From: Typhlomys cinereus
Lineage: Eukaryota > Chordata > Mammalia > Rodentia > Platacanthomyidae
Length of the DNA stretch: 64,000 nt
NCBI GenBank assembly: GCA_023101885.1
Contig: JALPQD010000406.1
Coordinates: forward strand, 1,302,001 to 1,366,000
Reading direction: 5' to 3'
In this document: one piece after another, positions 1 to 12,533 of the stretch
Position numbering within the stretch: the first letter of the stretch is position 1
How the letters are laid out: each line of letters opens with the position of its first letter
Notes under the pieces: model-generated
Seen by the model: the letters and a program-made list of their open reading frames with translations, nothing else
Told to the model about the DNA's origin: nothing
The model's database searches: none
Position numbers and translations under genes: made by a program

Positions 1-844
1 ATACCTTCATGTTCTCCTACACACATAGTTAGAACATAAATGGCATATACATTATATTAATTCCATGTTAGCTCAGCTAAAATTGTTAAAGGCCTAATAA
101 TTAGGGACAGTTTACATTTATGAGTCTGCCTGTCTAATTTTTTTTATTTATTCCTTGAATCTAATTAAATACCTGCCTATAGAAAACAGCTTATGACATA
201 AACAAAATTAACACAAACCAAAGGCTATATAAAAAAACATATTGGATGTGAAAAATTCATAGCTAAAGCACACTTTTTGAAATTCAGATTTTATTCTTTT
301 TTTTAAAGATAGGACTTGCGAGTCACCTTCTAGCTCCTTCCCAACTGACCCATATTCCCATCTCTTCAAAAGCAAACAGTTTTATTTTGTTTAAACACAC
401 ATTCATTACTTTAAACTATTTCACTCACAGCTCTCCAGTGATTACTTCTTTCTTGGCATATTTAATTTACATTTCTCTCTGAGCCAGTTTTTGCTCTTTC
501 TAACCCAGCCACACTTTAAAAGTTCAAACTAATTTCTCACTTTCAGGTTCGCTGTGGTGTCCTTAGTGACACAGCAGCTACAAAGCTAACGCTTTGCTTA
601 AACCAATCCAGGCTCTGCACATTATATGGCTGTGGCAGATACTTTTTGCCTGGCCTGTTTTCATTTCATTACTGGCTCCTGCAAGGATCAGCTCTGCTTC
701 ATGTTACCCCAGCAAGCTTTGAACACTCCACTGGACCATGTGTGATAGGCCCCTGGGAGGTTTCCACGAACTTCTTTTGCTAGAGAAGAGCATATTTCCA
801 AACCAAGCTCTAATAATTCTTACTTTAATGACATTTGAGTTTAT
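1..844. other. Unique AT-rich DNA, no gene seen
   Basis: No repeat family or exon is recognisable. A 97-codon frame begins at 738 and runs through a TTTG microsatellite; it has no domain-like composition and is judged a chance frame. Confidence 0.6.
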
Positions 845-870
845 TGTTTGTTTGTTTGTTTGTTTGTTTT
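845..870. repeat. (TTTG)n microsatellite
   Basis: About six consecutive TTTG units are visible. It is a simple sequence repeat with no associated A-tail element. Confidence 0.9.
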
Positions 871-1636
871 GTTCTATGTTTCATGGAAAGTTCTATCATT
901 TCCAAATTTTTATTTTTATTTGCTCCAAACTCCATGGAAAAATCACTGATAGAAAGGGAAATGTCATATCAGTCTTCTTACTCCTTCATAGTGTGAAGCA
1001 ATTAACAATAGTTCATAGCAATGATATATGAACAATGCTAATTGTTAATTAAAATTTTATGAGGTTGAAAATGTTCTGAGAATTATTAAAGATATTCCCT
1101 GCTTAAAGGCAGATCATAAGTAATTATAACAGAAGATGCTGGTTCACAAATCTCACACTTAAAATGCCTCAACAGCAAATCCTTTTGCTTAGTAATGCTT
1201 TGTGACACGTAATAAATGAACTAATTCATTTATGTGAAATGTATTCACTTCTTTTAGATATCAGTAGCAATAAAGTTTCATATATGATGTATCTTGCAAA
1301 ACTGCAACCCCTATATTTCTTTTATTGTTAATGTGATAATTTTTCATTACACTCTTCAAATGAGTGTAGTTATCAGCTATCTCAGAATTATCAATAAAAT
1401 CAGTTTTTACTGAACAAATTAAAAACAGAATATCCAAGTTTATTTTACATTCTGTCTTACATAAAATAATGCATGAGTGATCATAAAAATTTGCTGTTGA
1501 GGAGAATTTACTGTGAGACTTGTGAAAGGTATAATAATTTCTAGTCTTTCTGAGAATCAATAATGATCTTAAATCCATAAAAAAATGACTGGGATTACAA
1601 TACCTGGCCCAAGCTTGGTTAAAGATGAAACAATGT
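871..1636. other. Unique AT-rich DNA
   Basis: No transposon, exon or RNA gene was recognised. The 185-codon minus-strand frame that ends here owes its length to the adjacent GGAA repeat, which reads as Ser/Phe/Leu/Pro on that strand. Confidence 0.55.
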
Positions 1637-1816
1637 GAAAGAAAAAGAAAGAGGAAAGGAAGAAAAGATGGAAGGTAGGAAGGAGAGAAGAAAGAAAGGA
1701 AAGAAAGAAGGAAGGAAGGAAAGAAGGAAGGAAGGAAGGAAGGAAGGAAGGAAGAAGGAAGGAAGGAAGGAAGGAAGGAAGGAAGGAAGGAAGGAAAAAG
1801 GGAGGAAGAGAAAGTC
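1637..1816. repeat. (GGAA)n / GAAA polypurine microsatellite
   Basis: About 180 bp of purine-only or nearly purine-only DNA. It starts as mixed GAAA/GGAA and becomes almost pure GGAA from about 1708 to 1795, with a few GAA interruptions. It creates long low-complexity frames on both strands, Lys/Arg/Glu/Gly-rich on plus and Ser/Phe/Leu/Pro-rich on minus, neither of which is a gene. GGAA is also the ETS-factor core motif. Confidence 0.95.
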
Positions 1817-3129
1817 ATTTTAATCTGTCTTTTGGTTAGTCTTTTACAGCTTGGGGCAATCTTGCACCATTATCTAAGACAGCATCTAAAATCTGTGCCC
1901 CACAGTACATTATGTTTGACGATTGCTACTAATGTGACCCAACATAAAATTGAAAGGTTACCGAATACATTATGTGATGTCTTTTTGTCATTATTTTACT
2001 CAATCATACATTTCTCAACATGAACTCTGCAGAAAACACAATCATGTGGCAATGTCAAAAATTTGGGTTTTTTCATTGGGCAATTGGACAATACTTTCAC
2101 AGCATTTAAGTTGGCTTAGGTATTATAGAAAGAGTTTACATTCATAGGTCTATGTGCTGAAGACTTGGTAAACTCCCTGGGAAAATATTAGGAGATGACA
2201 AATATTTTAGGAGATACAACCTAGAGATGTTAGGTTACTGAGGATATATGGCAATTCAGTGGACAATAACACATCAGTCACATCCTCTTCTTACCTCTTT
2301 GCTTTCTGGCTATTATGAAGTACACAGTCTTCTCCAGCACACACTACTAACTTAGTATACTATTATCACAGACCCATAGTAATGTGCCAAGCAAGCATAT
2401 ACTAAATCATGAACTAAGAGTCAAATTAAACCTTATCTCCCTTTAAGTTGTTTAGCTTAGTTATATGCCAAAATGACAAACAGCTAACTAACACAGCATT
2501 TACCACATAGGAAGATGTGCATGCACAAATAAAAACACTGAATTCAATGTAAGGGAATTGTTTATGAAGGTTTTGGAAGGGAAGTGGATTCTAGAAGCTG
2601 AAAATTCCACTGTTTAGGGAAAGGTTTCTAATTTGTAATCTCTTTTTAGGTCCAGATAAATTTGTAAAATCAGAAGAAACCCTTAAACAGTAAGTTTTAT
2701 GATTATCATAGCTTGGCAATGATGACTTTATTTCTAGAAGAACAGTGAATTATTATGGATTTTGAGAAAGGTATTGTAGATTTCATAGATACTAGTTGTT
2801 TATGAAAAGAAGAGTGTTTTTTGACATATTATCTCTACTTTTCCTTTGTTGTTTATTTAATATTGCAGTTTTTATCCACATAACATAATTGATAATGAAG
2901 CTCCACAATGTTATTCTTCTTTTAATAATGCAAAGTTCAAGACAGATTAAAATATTATAAATATATTACTTTTATGCATTGCTTTATCATTTAAGCTTCT
3001 TTTAGGCTTTGGAAAGTGAACTTACATATTAATAATGCCTGTATGTTACTAAATCAATGTAGGAACCTAACAATTTTACATTAGTTTTATCTTCTAACTC
3101 ATATTTAACCCCTTAATAAACACATATAA
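1817..3129. other. Unique AT-rich DNA
   Basis: Nothing recognised. Only short chance frames of about 60 codons occur. Confidence 0.55.
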
Positions 3130-3385
3130 GAGGGTTTAAGTCTTTGCATATTAGTCAAAAAGACCTGAGTCTAGATCCCAAGATCCCAAGTAAAAATGCA
3201 GACATATTTGGAGGAGGCCTATGATTCAGGCCTTAGAAGATAGAGTCTGGTTAAACCCAGAGCAAAGCAATAAGGTGGTAGAATAATGCAGTGTATTTCC
3301 CAGTGTCAACCTTGAACCTCCATAGGAACAAGTACCTTCTTGCATACACTCACATACACAAACATGTAAAAAAACAAAGACAAAT
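3130..3385 (+). mobile_element. Degenerate B2/B3-type SINE (possible)
   Basis: The order of weak matches fits an old B2/B3 SINE: a worn tRNA-like head with a B-box remnant (gacctgagtctagatcc, 3163-3179), a middle part, a segment like 'aacctccatagg' near 3312, and a tail of CATACACTCACATACACA type before an A-rich stretch. Divergence is high and no target duplication was found. Confidence 0.4.
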
Positions 3386-5759
3386 AAACATAAAACTTCA
3401 TACCAAAAAGATTTTCAAAAACCATTGGTCAATGATTAAACAAGTATTAAAAGTTTTCCAAGTTCTTGATACAAATTTTCTTCCCATAGTCACAACTGAA
3501 AAAACAATATTTGCAGATGGAGATAGTCCAATCATGCATGGTTACTGAAAGCAGCTGGTGTACGGTCCTAAAGAACACTATTTGGACACAGTAAATTGCA
3601 TAAAGAAGGCAGAGCGTGTCCTTACACATCCTGTCCTTTTTTCTGCATTTCAGGAGAATCGGTAGCTTTTTTCCCCCCTCATCCAATGGAGCTAAGTGCT
3701 CTAAAGAAATTGTCTCAGGTAATTTTATGTGCTTTCCATTTATTTCCCATTAGGATTTTATGTTGCAATCAATTGAATGACATCAGTTTAATGAAACAGA
3801 CCTTCATTGATTATGTAAACTGGCTTTCACATTTTGGCCAAATTTGATTTGGAACACCTTATTTACATTATTACAGATCACATTTACTTTCTTCTATCGT
3901 TCTCCATTTCTCTTAATGGTATTTGATGGCTTTCATTTAAAACAAAATCATTCATATAGTGATGTCTACTGAATTACTCTCCATTTTGTGTGAATTGAAT
4001 TGGTTCACAGAAAAGATAGATAAATTTTTGGTTTAAAATATCTTTTAAACAGCAGATCGAAATTGTAAAACAATGAAATCATTCTTATGGTTTGTGGACA
4101 CTAAAGCACACCTCTGAACTCAACAGGAATAGAAGAGAATATTCTATAGACAAAAAAGTATGATCATGTTATGTCCCAATACACTAGGTACCATGCTCTA
4201 ATGGGTAATAGTTTTGAAAGTATTTACAGTTACATCATAAAAGAAAGTTTTAAATTAAGGCCCTTTTCAAATACACAGGGGTGACTTTAGTTATATAGGT
4301 TTCATGAAGCAGAGAAGACATTCCTTGAGTATGGGTAGGTGAAAACTGTTGGTCTGTTAAACAAATAAACAAATTTCAAAAGATTTCATGAAACAGTCAC
4401 ATAAATCTTAAAACAGATATGGAGATGAACAATAGAAGGCTATTAAGGTGGATAAAGTTAGCTGAAGACAACTTGGCCTTAGAACTACAATACATCAACT
4501 CATCACAATCACTACATTTGAACAACCCAGGCTTTAACATAGGTATGGACTTTGTAGGTTTTGTTTTGGTTTTTGTTGCTTCTTTTTGCTTTTTTCTGAA
4601 ATTTTCAGTCTGTACCATGAATGCCCAGTTGAAATTCAAGTTAAAAATGGAGAAACAATTTAGGTAATTCTGTTTCCCTATTAATAAAAATGGCAGTGAC
4701 TTGTCTGTATCCAAATCAGTAGTTCAATGTGTGTGGAGTAAGATTCTTTATAGTGTCCTTCCCTGTATCCAGTGTACATGTAGTCTGAATAAGGATGTAG
4801 AGTAATGAAACATGTTCATGGTCTAATATTTGCACAGTTCTTCAAATAACATTACTGAGCTTAAATTTTAAGAGTCATACATGCAAATGCGAGGCTAATC
4901 CAGATTCATTTCTCTGTATTCTGCTACTTCTCAATATTCTGTTCTAAGTAATCAAAGGTCTCAGACTTCAATATAAATTGGAATTAGCTGGGGGGGACTT
5001 TTAAACATACAATTTGCTGGAGGAGAAAGTGACGGGGTATGAATAGTTGAAATGGAATGTCATGACTTGAAAAACTGGAATAGTGCCCCATTACAAAAAT
5101 GCAAATGGTGAAAACAGGCTGTAAAAGAAAAAGGATTACTGATAATCTTTTTGGGAAAGAATCCTATTCTATGGACTCTGTAACTCTATCCCAATGGAAC
5201 TGATTCTTGGCTATTGGTTATAGGAAAGTAGATTTAGGTTATTCTAAAATCATTGTTGTGGTAATTTGTTCCTACCCCCCCCCCAAAAAAAAAACAGTGT
5301 ACCATCTCTCGTTAGAATTTCTGGAGAAGATTAAGCAAAATGTACAAGTGACTCTCATCTAAAATGGAATAATTTGTAGGATGTTGGTAGAAAAAGGACT
5401 AGCCTGAAGATTGTCTGTGAGTTAACAATTTCGGTAAATTTTACGTTGCTAAGGAACAAATTATGGCAAATTTAGCATGTGTAATATCCTAAATTTGTTA
5501 CCCTAGTGTCTATCCATTTATTAACCCAGATGTTCAGGTGGGATTAACACCCTAATTTCTTACTCCTCTCCCAACCCCTCCTGGCTCCTACTTAGAAGAA
5601 ACTGTTGCTTTTGTTGCATCATCCTGGGTAATCTTCTTATGAGAGCTTTAGTCACATCCTCAAATTTTCTGTTGCCATATAAATAACATACTGACACACT
5701 TTATACTAAGAAGAATTTCTAACCAGAAGAGTACCATTTGTCCTGACAGAGTATTTCAA
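3386..5759. other. Unique AT-rich DNA
   Basis: No family recognised. Short homopolymers occur near 5272-5294 (C run followed by A run). Frames of 105 and 82 codons overlap on opposite strands around 4400-4710 and look like chance. Confidence 0.5.
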
Positions 5760-6345
5760 GCAGTAAGCTTCACTTTCCTGCTTTCTGTGACACTGTAAAC
5801 ATCAACCTTTCACTGACCAAGGGAACACCTCATCAACACATCCTTCCCCAATTTCTGATTTCATAGCCACTTCCCTTCTGATACACCATACTCTGCCACA
5901 ATGACTATCTTGCTGTGACTTAAATGCATCCAGCTTGATATGCTTTGGAGACTTAAGATTTACTGTCATTTGTACCTAGAATAATCCCAATGGATATATA
6001 GTAACTCAGTCCATCATTCAGGATTTTTCTGAAAAGTTGAATTCTCATTGAGGCCTATTCTGATCACAGGAAAAAGATAACATTTTCCTCTCAGATATTT
6101 TCTATCTTTTTACCCATCTTCATGGATTTCTTTTATTTTTGATTTTTTGATTTTTGTTTTTATGCTTGTAATATTAGCAGCACTAATCACTACCACTTAT
6201 ACCATACTTGCTTGGTGAGGAACTGCCTTCTAAGCTAGAAAGTAAGTACTACAAAATGGGTTTGTTGCCTTGGATCAATTAATTCTTGGATCTTAATTAA
6301 CATTGGATCCATAGCCCTGAGACATTAAAAATCATTAGTAGATAT
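5760..6345 (+). mobile_element. L2 LINE 3' region, ancient
   Basis: Several blocks follow the L2 3' consensus in order: a segment like 'tctcattgaggcctattctgatcac' near 6043-6067, which corresponds to the 'agtgaggccttccctgacca' part of L2; then 'agcactaatcactaccactta' near 6178-6199 (L2 'gcacttatcaccatctgaca'); then 'ctagaaagtaagtacta' near 6235 (L2 'ctagaatgtaagctcc'). It is heavily diverged, as expected for an element predating the placental radiation. The 5' limit is approximate. Confidence 0.6.
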
Positions 6346-6827
6346 ATAAAAAGGGGGAATAATTGAAAATTGTGCTTTATCTCAAACTATCAGGCCAACA
6401 GAAACATTGTCTGTGAGATAGTATTTGATAATTTCCAGGAAGAAAATAATCATGTTTCTAACCTAAACATAAGATATGCTGGTAATAATGCCTACCATAA
6501 CATTTCACTGAGATAAATACATAGAGTGGTTGATATGATACAACTAGGAATAATAGCACAGCTACACCGAATAACATTTCTCCTTGTCCTATTTTGAAGC
6601 TGATGCAACTGAGATGCTCCCAAAGTAAAATCTCATTAAGCTGTTTTCTGTATCCCAGGTTATCTAACAGTTCATAATTTCTCTAAAAACAGAACTCTTT
6701 AGGGCTCTTCAGACATCCAAATTCACAGGATATATAGCTCAACAATTCTCAGAAGTGAGAAGTGGCAAAGTGATTATCAGTAATTATTCTGGGGGACAGA
6801 GTTCTAATGAGATGCAAGTAACCAGTA
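6346..6827. other. Unique AT-rich DNA
   Basis: No family recognised. It separates the L2 relic from the first hAT copy. Confidence 0.5.
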
Positions 6828-6835
6828 AGGGTTAA

Positions 6836-7252
6836 TAAGCACAGATGTCATCTGGCAGTTGAGGGTTTGAGCTCTGGGCACATTAGTAGTACAATTAGTA
6901 GTTGAGTTAAGCCCAGAGTGAAATTGAAGGAGATTGTCTAACTGATGGGGAAGGCCCAGCCTATGATGGGTGGGATTAGGCCCTGGAATAAATCATGTAG
7001 AGCTAGTTGAAAGAGTCAACATCCTTGTGTATACTTAGCCAGACATTCTGGTTTGGGAAATAAGGATCATCTCTCTCTCAGCCATTACGTAGAGATGGTG
7101 TGGCCAGTGCCCTCGGTCCTGGTGTTGGTATGAGCTCTCCTGTCAAGCTGGACTAAGAACTGTAACAAGTACTCATAAGAGCAAATAAATCCCTTGTTCT
7201 CTTAGAGCATTTGACGCTTATTTATCAGCAACCATGCAGGTGAACTGCAACA
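6836..7252 (+). mobile_element. hAT non-autonomous element, family U2 (URR1-like)
   Basis: The sequence matches the copy at 55882-56272 along its length: 'cagttgagggtttgagc', 'taagcccagag', 'tgggattaggccctggaataaa', 'catccttgtgtatacttag', 'atggtgtggccagt', 'caagctggacta' and the end 'ttatcagcaaccatgcagg'. It is flanked by AGGGTTAA (6828-6835) and AGGGTATA (7253-7260), a degraded 8-bp target duplication that fits hAT transposition. There is no coding capacity. The URR1-like label rests on recalled consensus ends. Confidence 0.6.
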
Positions 7253-7260
7253 AGGGTATA

Positions 7261-8253
7261 TTTGTTTAGGATAATAATTAAGGAAAAAACTAAGTTGACT
7301 AGAAAATGTACTTTATATTCTGCATAAATTATATTATCATAAATATAAGTATAAAGGGTAGAATAATAGAGGAAATTTTAATATTTTTGAGAGAGGGTGA
7401 CTTTTCATACAATAGTACCTACATGATACCATTGTGAACATCAGTGTTTGAACTCAGTTGCACATAAAAACAGGAAATCAAAGGTTGTTAAAAGAGTCTA
7501 CTCCATAAACCATTGAAAATGCCATTCTCTAGTATTGACAATGGCATACGTAAAATATTATAACAAGAAATCTAAATCCAAAGGGATATGAAATACTACT
7601 ATTCTGTCCTGAAATGTATGCTTACTTCCTGAAAAACTTTGAAAATACAGAGAAATTAATTCATTAATATGTATATTTGAGTTATAATTTCATCTTTCAA
7701 ATGACAAATGCTAGAAGACATATTGTAGAATCTATTGAAATTTGGCTACAATCTCTACAATATTTTGTGCTCTGCATATTAACAATTATTGACTGCCTTT
7801 TTGTTGAAAAAAGAGATTTTTTTTCACCAGCTGCTGTTATCATTGTTCCTTTGACAATCAGCCTCAAATATTGAAGAGATATAATATTGCATTACTTATC
7901 AGAGAAAAGTCCTTGTGATTATACTGCTATACTGTAAAGAACAAAAATCACCTAACAATTTTTATGACTTGGAAAAATTATTTCAATTTTAGTGTATTTC
8001 AACATTTAATAAAATGATGGGATTTGCAAGTAAATATTTGGGTTTAACATATTCTCAAAAATATATAAGAAAACGTGAAGAAGGATAGAAATTATGGTCT
8101 CCAATTAGGAAGAAATTACTTGTTGAACAACATTTTTAAATCTCATTGTTATTTGTTTCTTTTCAGCAACTTCAGAAACTCATTAAATGATATATAATCA
8201 TGTTTTCTTCCTTTCTAATGTTTTCTCTCTTTACAACTAAATATGGTACTTGT
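7261..8253. other. Unique AT-rich DNA
   Basis: No repeat or exon recognised. Confidence 0.5.
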
Positions 8254-8330
8254 GTGGAAATGTAACTTAGTGACAGAGCACTTGATTAGCATACATGAGG
8301 TTATGGGCTTCTCTCCTATAGTCAAAAATA
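8254..8330 (+). mobile_element. ID-like tRNA-derived SINE
   Basis: The stretch 'tgtaacttagtgacagagca' followed by 'cttgattagcatacatgagg' follows the ID element head (tRNA-Ala-derived A box, anticodon-arm region and B box). It is about 75 bp long, as expected for ID. No clear A-tail or target duplication remains, so it is old. Confidence 0.6.
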
Positions 8331-8385
8331 TTTGTTCTTCATCCCTAGTGTTGCTTTATTCTTTTTCTTTCCTATATATGCATAT

Positions 8386-8725
8386 GGTGTGTGTGTGTGT
8401 TTGAATCTGAGATGCTAGGAATGTATGTACTCTAGTGCACTGGATTTTGTGTGCCTGTGGAGGCCTACAAAAGTGTGATATCAGGGAAAACCCTCATCTT
8501 CAATCATTCATCCACATTATTCTTCTTAGCCTGCATCTCTAATAAAACTCATACCATGTAATTAAGGGTAGTCTGTCTACCAAGATAATTCCAGAGGTTC
8601 CTAGACACAACCTTCCTGGACCAGATTTACAGGGGTTCCACCACACCTTCTTTGGGATTTGAGAATCTGAACCGAGGTCCTTTTATTTGTGAGCAAAGAC
8701 TTTAAGCATTGGGCCCTTTCAGACC
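8386..8725 (-). mobile_element. B3-like SINE, minus strand, with TG tract
   Basis: Read on the minus strand it has a worn tRNA-like head (8690-8725), the B-box side 'gaatctgaaccgaggtcctt' (given here on plus, near 8663), a middle part, 'tgtgcctgtggaggcc' near 8450-8465, and a TG tract at 8388-8400 that stands for the CA-rich tail. The order matches B3. A 70-codon plus-strand frame that begins inside it is a chance frame. Confidence 0.6.
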
Positions 8726-9519
8726 CTCCAGTATTTCTTATTAAAATAACTTATTTCTTGGAGATAATTAGTGGTTGTCTCTTTTTTTCACTACTATTGC
8801 AATTTTATGTTACATATGTGTGTGTATGTTTACACTTCAATGGGAGCCTTCTAGAGCTGCTAAAGCACAATTACGTGGTGCTTGCAGCAGATGGCATATG
8901 AATATGGTTTTGAGTGAGAAAAACTTGTGAAACATTCATGAAAGCACTATGTAACAACAAGGCTCCCCAACAGTTATGGTTTTAGGTTGTCTTCATTGCC
9001 CTGACAGGGAAGAGATGACACACAGAGACATTAACAGAAGACTGTAATTAGGGGGACACTTTTTAGAGTGTGCACTTTGGAAGGTGGACTGACAAGGAAT
9101 CATGTATGCAGCAAGGGACTGATAAAGAAAATAAAAGTTATCTCTTGAGCCTGAGCATTCACAAGGAGCCTGAGATATTCTTAGAACCCCTAAAGAGCTG
9201 AAGCTGGAAAATATCCAGTTGTAATACGACAGAAACCCATTATCCAAATCCCTTTATCTCCTCCCCTTTGTCCTTATAGTAGTTTCCCAGTGCTCCAATT
9301 ATGAAAAGACCATGTAAGTGTTCTTAATCCCGACTTGAATGGCAATGTTGTCTACATGTATTATATCATATTATACAAAGAAAATATGAAACCTGAAGGA
9401 TTACCACAAATCAGAACAGATGTGGTAAATTTTGTTTATGTTTCCTTAAGAAATGACCTGATATGGGATATTTAAACCTTCTCCCATCCAAGTCTCAAGG
9501 AACCTTGGTAGTAAAAATG
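8726..9519. other. Unassigned DNA, possible old LTR or hAT relic around 8985-9260
   Basis: The part from about 8985 to 9260 has higher G content and an 84-codon minus-strand frame, but I could not match it to a family. The rest is unique AT-rich DNA. Confidence 0.35.
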
Positions 9520-9975
9520 TTAGATTCGGGGGACTGAGCAGAGTAATGGCAGACAACAGCCCCTGTGCACATCAGGGCTGTCATACGACAGATGTCAATG
9601 CAATCTTGACTACTTTAACTAGACCTCCCTCCACAATAGCTAGCCTAGCAACGCTTTGCCATGGAACAGAGAAAATTACATAAGACACAACTCTACATTG
9701 AAGACTATATAGGACTGGTGCCAGACAAAGCTAAAGGAGAAGTATGTATTGTACTGGCAACCCACTGTTGGACTACTGGAACACTAACAGGTGCCCAAGC
9801 AGTAATTAATGCAGGTATCATAGATAAGGCCTAGCAGATTATACATGTAGACAGACATGGAGATTGAGTGGAACAGGCTAGAGGAGAGAACAGATGGGTT
9901 GTGTCAAGTAGGGGTTGATGAAAGCACACAAATCCATTGTTAGTATAAATTAAAATGAAGTTTAAAAAAGAAATT
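9520..9975 (+). mobile_element. Probable L1 3' end (3' UTR), old
   Basis: The end of the block, near 9918-9960, resembles the Lx-type L1 3' terminus: an 'aatgaaacccattattttgtataattaa'-like order appears here as 'gatgaaagcacacaaatcc' followed by 'attgttagtataaattaaa', then a short A-rich tail. The upstream 400 bp is moderately GC-rich with stop-interrupted frames, as expected for an L1 3' UTR or decayed ORF2 end. The family is inferred and the 5' limit approximate. Confidence 0.35.
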
Positions 9976-10000
9976 CCCTGATATGAAATCGCTGGTATAC

Positions 10001-10042
10001 GTGTGTGTTTGTGTGTGCGTGCGTGTGTGTGTGTGTTTGTGC
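10001..10042. repeat. (TG)n-rich microsatellite
   Basis: Interrupted GT/GCGT repeats of about 40 bp, just upstream of a minus-strand SINE. Confidence 0.85.
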
Positions 10043-10132
10043 TTGCAAGCACAGGAAGGGAAACCCAGAACTCCCCCACAGAAGCATGTACTCTGCCACA
10101 GAGCATTAATGTCAAGTCTTATTAGTATCTTT

Positions 10133-10146
10133 TTTTAATATATTTA

Positions 10147-10194
<48 letters not shown>

Positions 10195-10356
10195 TGTTGT
10201 GTGTCAAGAAGCACTCTGTATCCCTGGATTGCTTCTACCTCCCTGGCTATGCCCACCAGGGCAGGAAGTGCAGGTCCTGGCCATTTCTGCCTGGCGTTTT
10301 TACATGGGACCATCCCATCAGGCAGAGTTTTAATCCCTCAGCCATCTCTCCATCCT
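10133..10356 (-). mobile_element. B2-like SINE, minus strand
   Basis: On the plus strand it reads tail first: a T/A-rich stretch, a (GT)n run at 10151-10190, then the reverse complement of the body ('ggattgcttctacctcc', 'gcaggtcctggcc', 'tctgcctggcg') and of the tRNA-like head ('aatccctcagccatctctcc', 10332-10351). This is the same order as in the young copies at 24014 and 32789. Three overlapping short 'CVCVCV' frames are products of the GT repeat. Confidence 0.8.
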
Positions 10357-10700
10357 ATTATTATTGTCTTTTAATATAGCCTCATGATTGGAATCCAAAG
10401 TTTCAAACCTTATCAGTTATAAACAACACCAGTAGTCCAAACCAACCTTCATAATTGGGAAGTAACGCAAGTAATATATAGATAAAAATAATATGTGAAC
10501 AAATTAACAACATAAGAAATAATTTGGAAATGATGTAACTATTTAGGTCAAACGTGAATTCTTGTTACATATGCGATGAAAAAGAGGAATGACTTTTATT
10601 ATATTTAAGAAAAGTCTAGAAATTCTGTGTCCAATCAATATGATAATTAATCTCAATTGCCAGATTCATAAGTTCTAGATTCTTATATTATCTTAATTAA
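10357..10700. other. Unique AT-rich DNA
   Basis: Nothing recognised. Confidence 0.5.
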
Positions 10701-10973
10701 GTCAATTGAGGGGAGAAGACCTCCTAATTTGAATGCCACTATTCCCTGGAGATGGAATCCTGAAAGGGAGAAAATGGGCTGGGCACCATCATTGTTGCTC
10801 TTTTCCTCTCCATGGTAGCCACAATAGGATCTGCACCCTCAAGCTCCTTTCTCCAGTACTTTTTCATTACCATGGCCTACGACCTGGAACTTTGAGCCAA
10901 AATAACATATTTCCTCTTTAACTTGGTTTTGTTATATTGTTTTTTCAAAGCAACAGGAAAAAATCTAAGACAT
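10701..10973 (+). mobile_element. hAT-Charlie-like non-autonomous element, 3' part
   Basis: The order 'caattgaggggagaagacct', 'tgaatgccac', 'gggctgggcaccatcattg', 'tttgagccaaaataacat', 'tttaacttggttttgttata' and 'caacaggaaaaaatctaaga' follows the 3' half of the widespread rodent hAT MITE whose consensus ends with 'gagccaaaataaa...gtcacagcaa...'. The 5' part is missing. Confidence 0.5.
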
Positions 10974-12533
10974 ATAGATAACAAATATGACAGCATGAAT
11001 ACAAAACACAAGAGAACACAAGTCACTTAAGTTTATACTCATTGGAAAAAAAAATTGGTAACCAAATATATTAATCTTCTGTACCTGATCCTGCAACAAA
11101 GTAGAAGAAAAACACTGATTCTATGCTTGAGTTCTTAAATAATCTTTTGTAGCTCAGTCTATTACATCAATAAAATCATAAGATATCTGGTCCTTTCCAA
11201 ATATTATCAATACTGTTTACAACGTCACTTTTGTTTCTTTCTAATGCAAGTGAACTTTACTGTGAACTTTTTCTTTTAATCTATAAGACAGGTAAATGTT
11301 GTGGACAAGGTTTACAAAGTGACATTGTTATCTAAAGCAATTGGTATTCAAAATCAATCACTGAAAGTATTTTTACTATTTCTCTGATTGAACTAACTCT
11401 AAAATGATCTCTGTGTGAGCATGTGGTTTATAAAGAACTTCAGTAAATAGTATGTCATGACCATGTTATAACTTAGCAATTGATTATAGGCATATTATTT
11501 ATGAGTGTTAATGTCCATGTGTGCATATGCATGTATGTGCATGTGTGTATGAGCATGTGTGTGTTCATTCATATACTTCTTGCTGTAATCTATCTCTAGC
11601 TATCTAGTGCTACTTTTTAATCACTTAATTTATATAATTTTATTTGGTAGCTTGTGATTATTTTCTCCATGCCTTATGTTAATGCATATGCAATTGTTGA
11701 TAAAAATGAAAAGACATGATTAAATCTCTGTGTGTAGCTAGAATGCACACCCTTTAAGCATTGTCACGAAACAAAGTTTCTCCCTCATCAGAGTGTTGCC
11801 CACTAAATCTAAAGCATGGCCTCTTGGTAATTACTGCTGTATACATTAAATTGTAATCTCTTCTATTGAATATGCTGTGCACACATTCACAGTGCATGGC
11901 ACATACCTGATATTCCAGACAATCTTGCCTGATTGGAATGCCAAGGTAAACTATAAATACATACCAGTGATTACAACCTGCCAAAGCCATGCACCAGGGA
12001 ACATATCAAACATGTTAAAAAATGCTTTGCCACTAGATTGCTCTCAATCTTATATAATGAAGATTTAATGGCTCACAAAGATATGCTTCCTTGCAGAGGT
12101 GATAAAGTTTCAGTTCAAATTACTTTTTTATTAAAAATAAAACTAGAAATGGTAACAGATAGTTATACTTGTACTATGTAAAAATTAGTTTACATGGGTG
12201 GAAACCAGGTGAAGATACAGATGAAGGTCACTGTGGCACTAAGCAATTTTATGTTTGTGCAAAATATACTTACATTAAATGGCCACCACTTCCACCTTAG
12301 AAAGCAGTGCTGTATGAATATAGGCTGTTTAGGTGGGTGCTAGTCATTGAATTCCTACAGAGGTTGGACAACATAGGAATTTAAATTTATTTTCATGAGT
12401 TTGAATCAAACATTCACCATATGAAGAGTTTATGATTTCTATAAATACAGATCAAATAAAAAACCTGATTCTGTCTAGTGGCTCATTTACAAACCCACTT
12501 GTGTTTGCTTTACTCTCAACATTATTTTTGGTA
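10974..12533. other. Unique AT-rich DNA
   Basis: No family recognised. A TG/TA-rich stretch lies at 11515-11565. Confidence 0.5.

Noticed and set aside
1261..1818. 185-codon minus-strand frame, the longest in the window
   Set aside because: Its N-terminal third is the translation of the GGAA repeat (Ser/Phe/Leu/Pro runs) and the rest lacks any domain character or exon signals.
9546..9680. Short frame starting ATGGCAGACAACAGC
   Set aside because: It stops after about 45 codons and sits in a likely L1 3' region; no protein family recognised.
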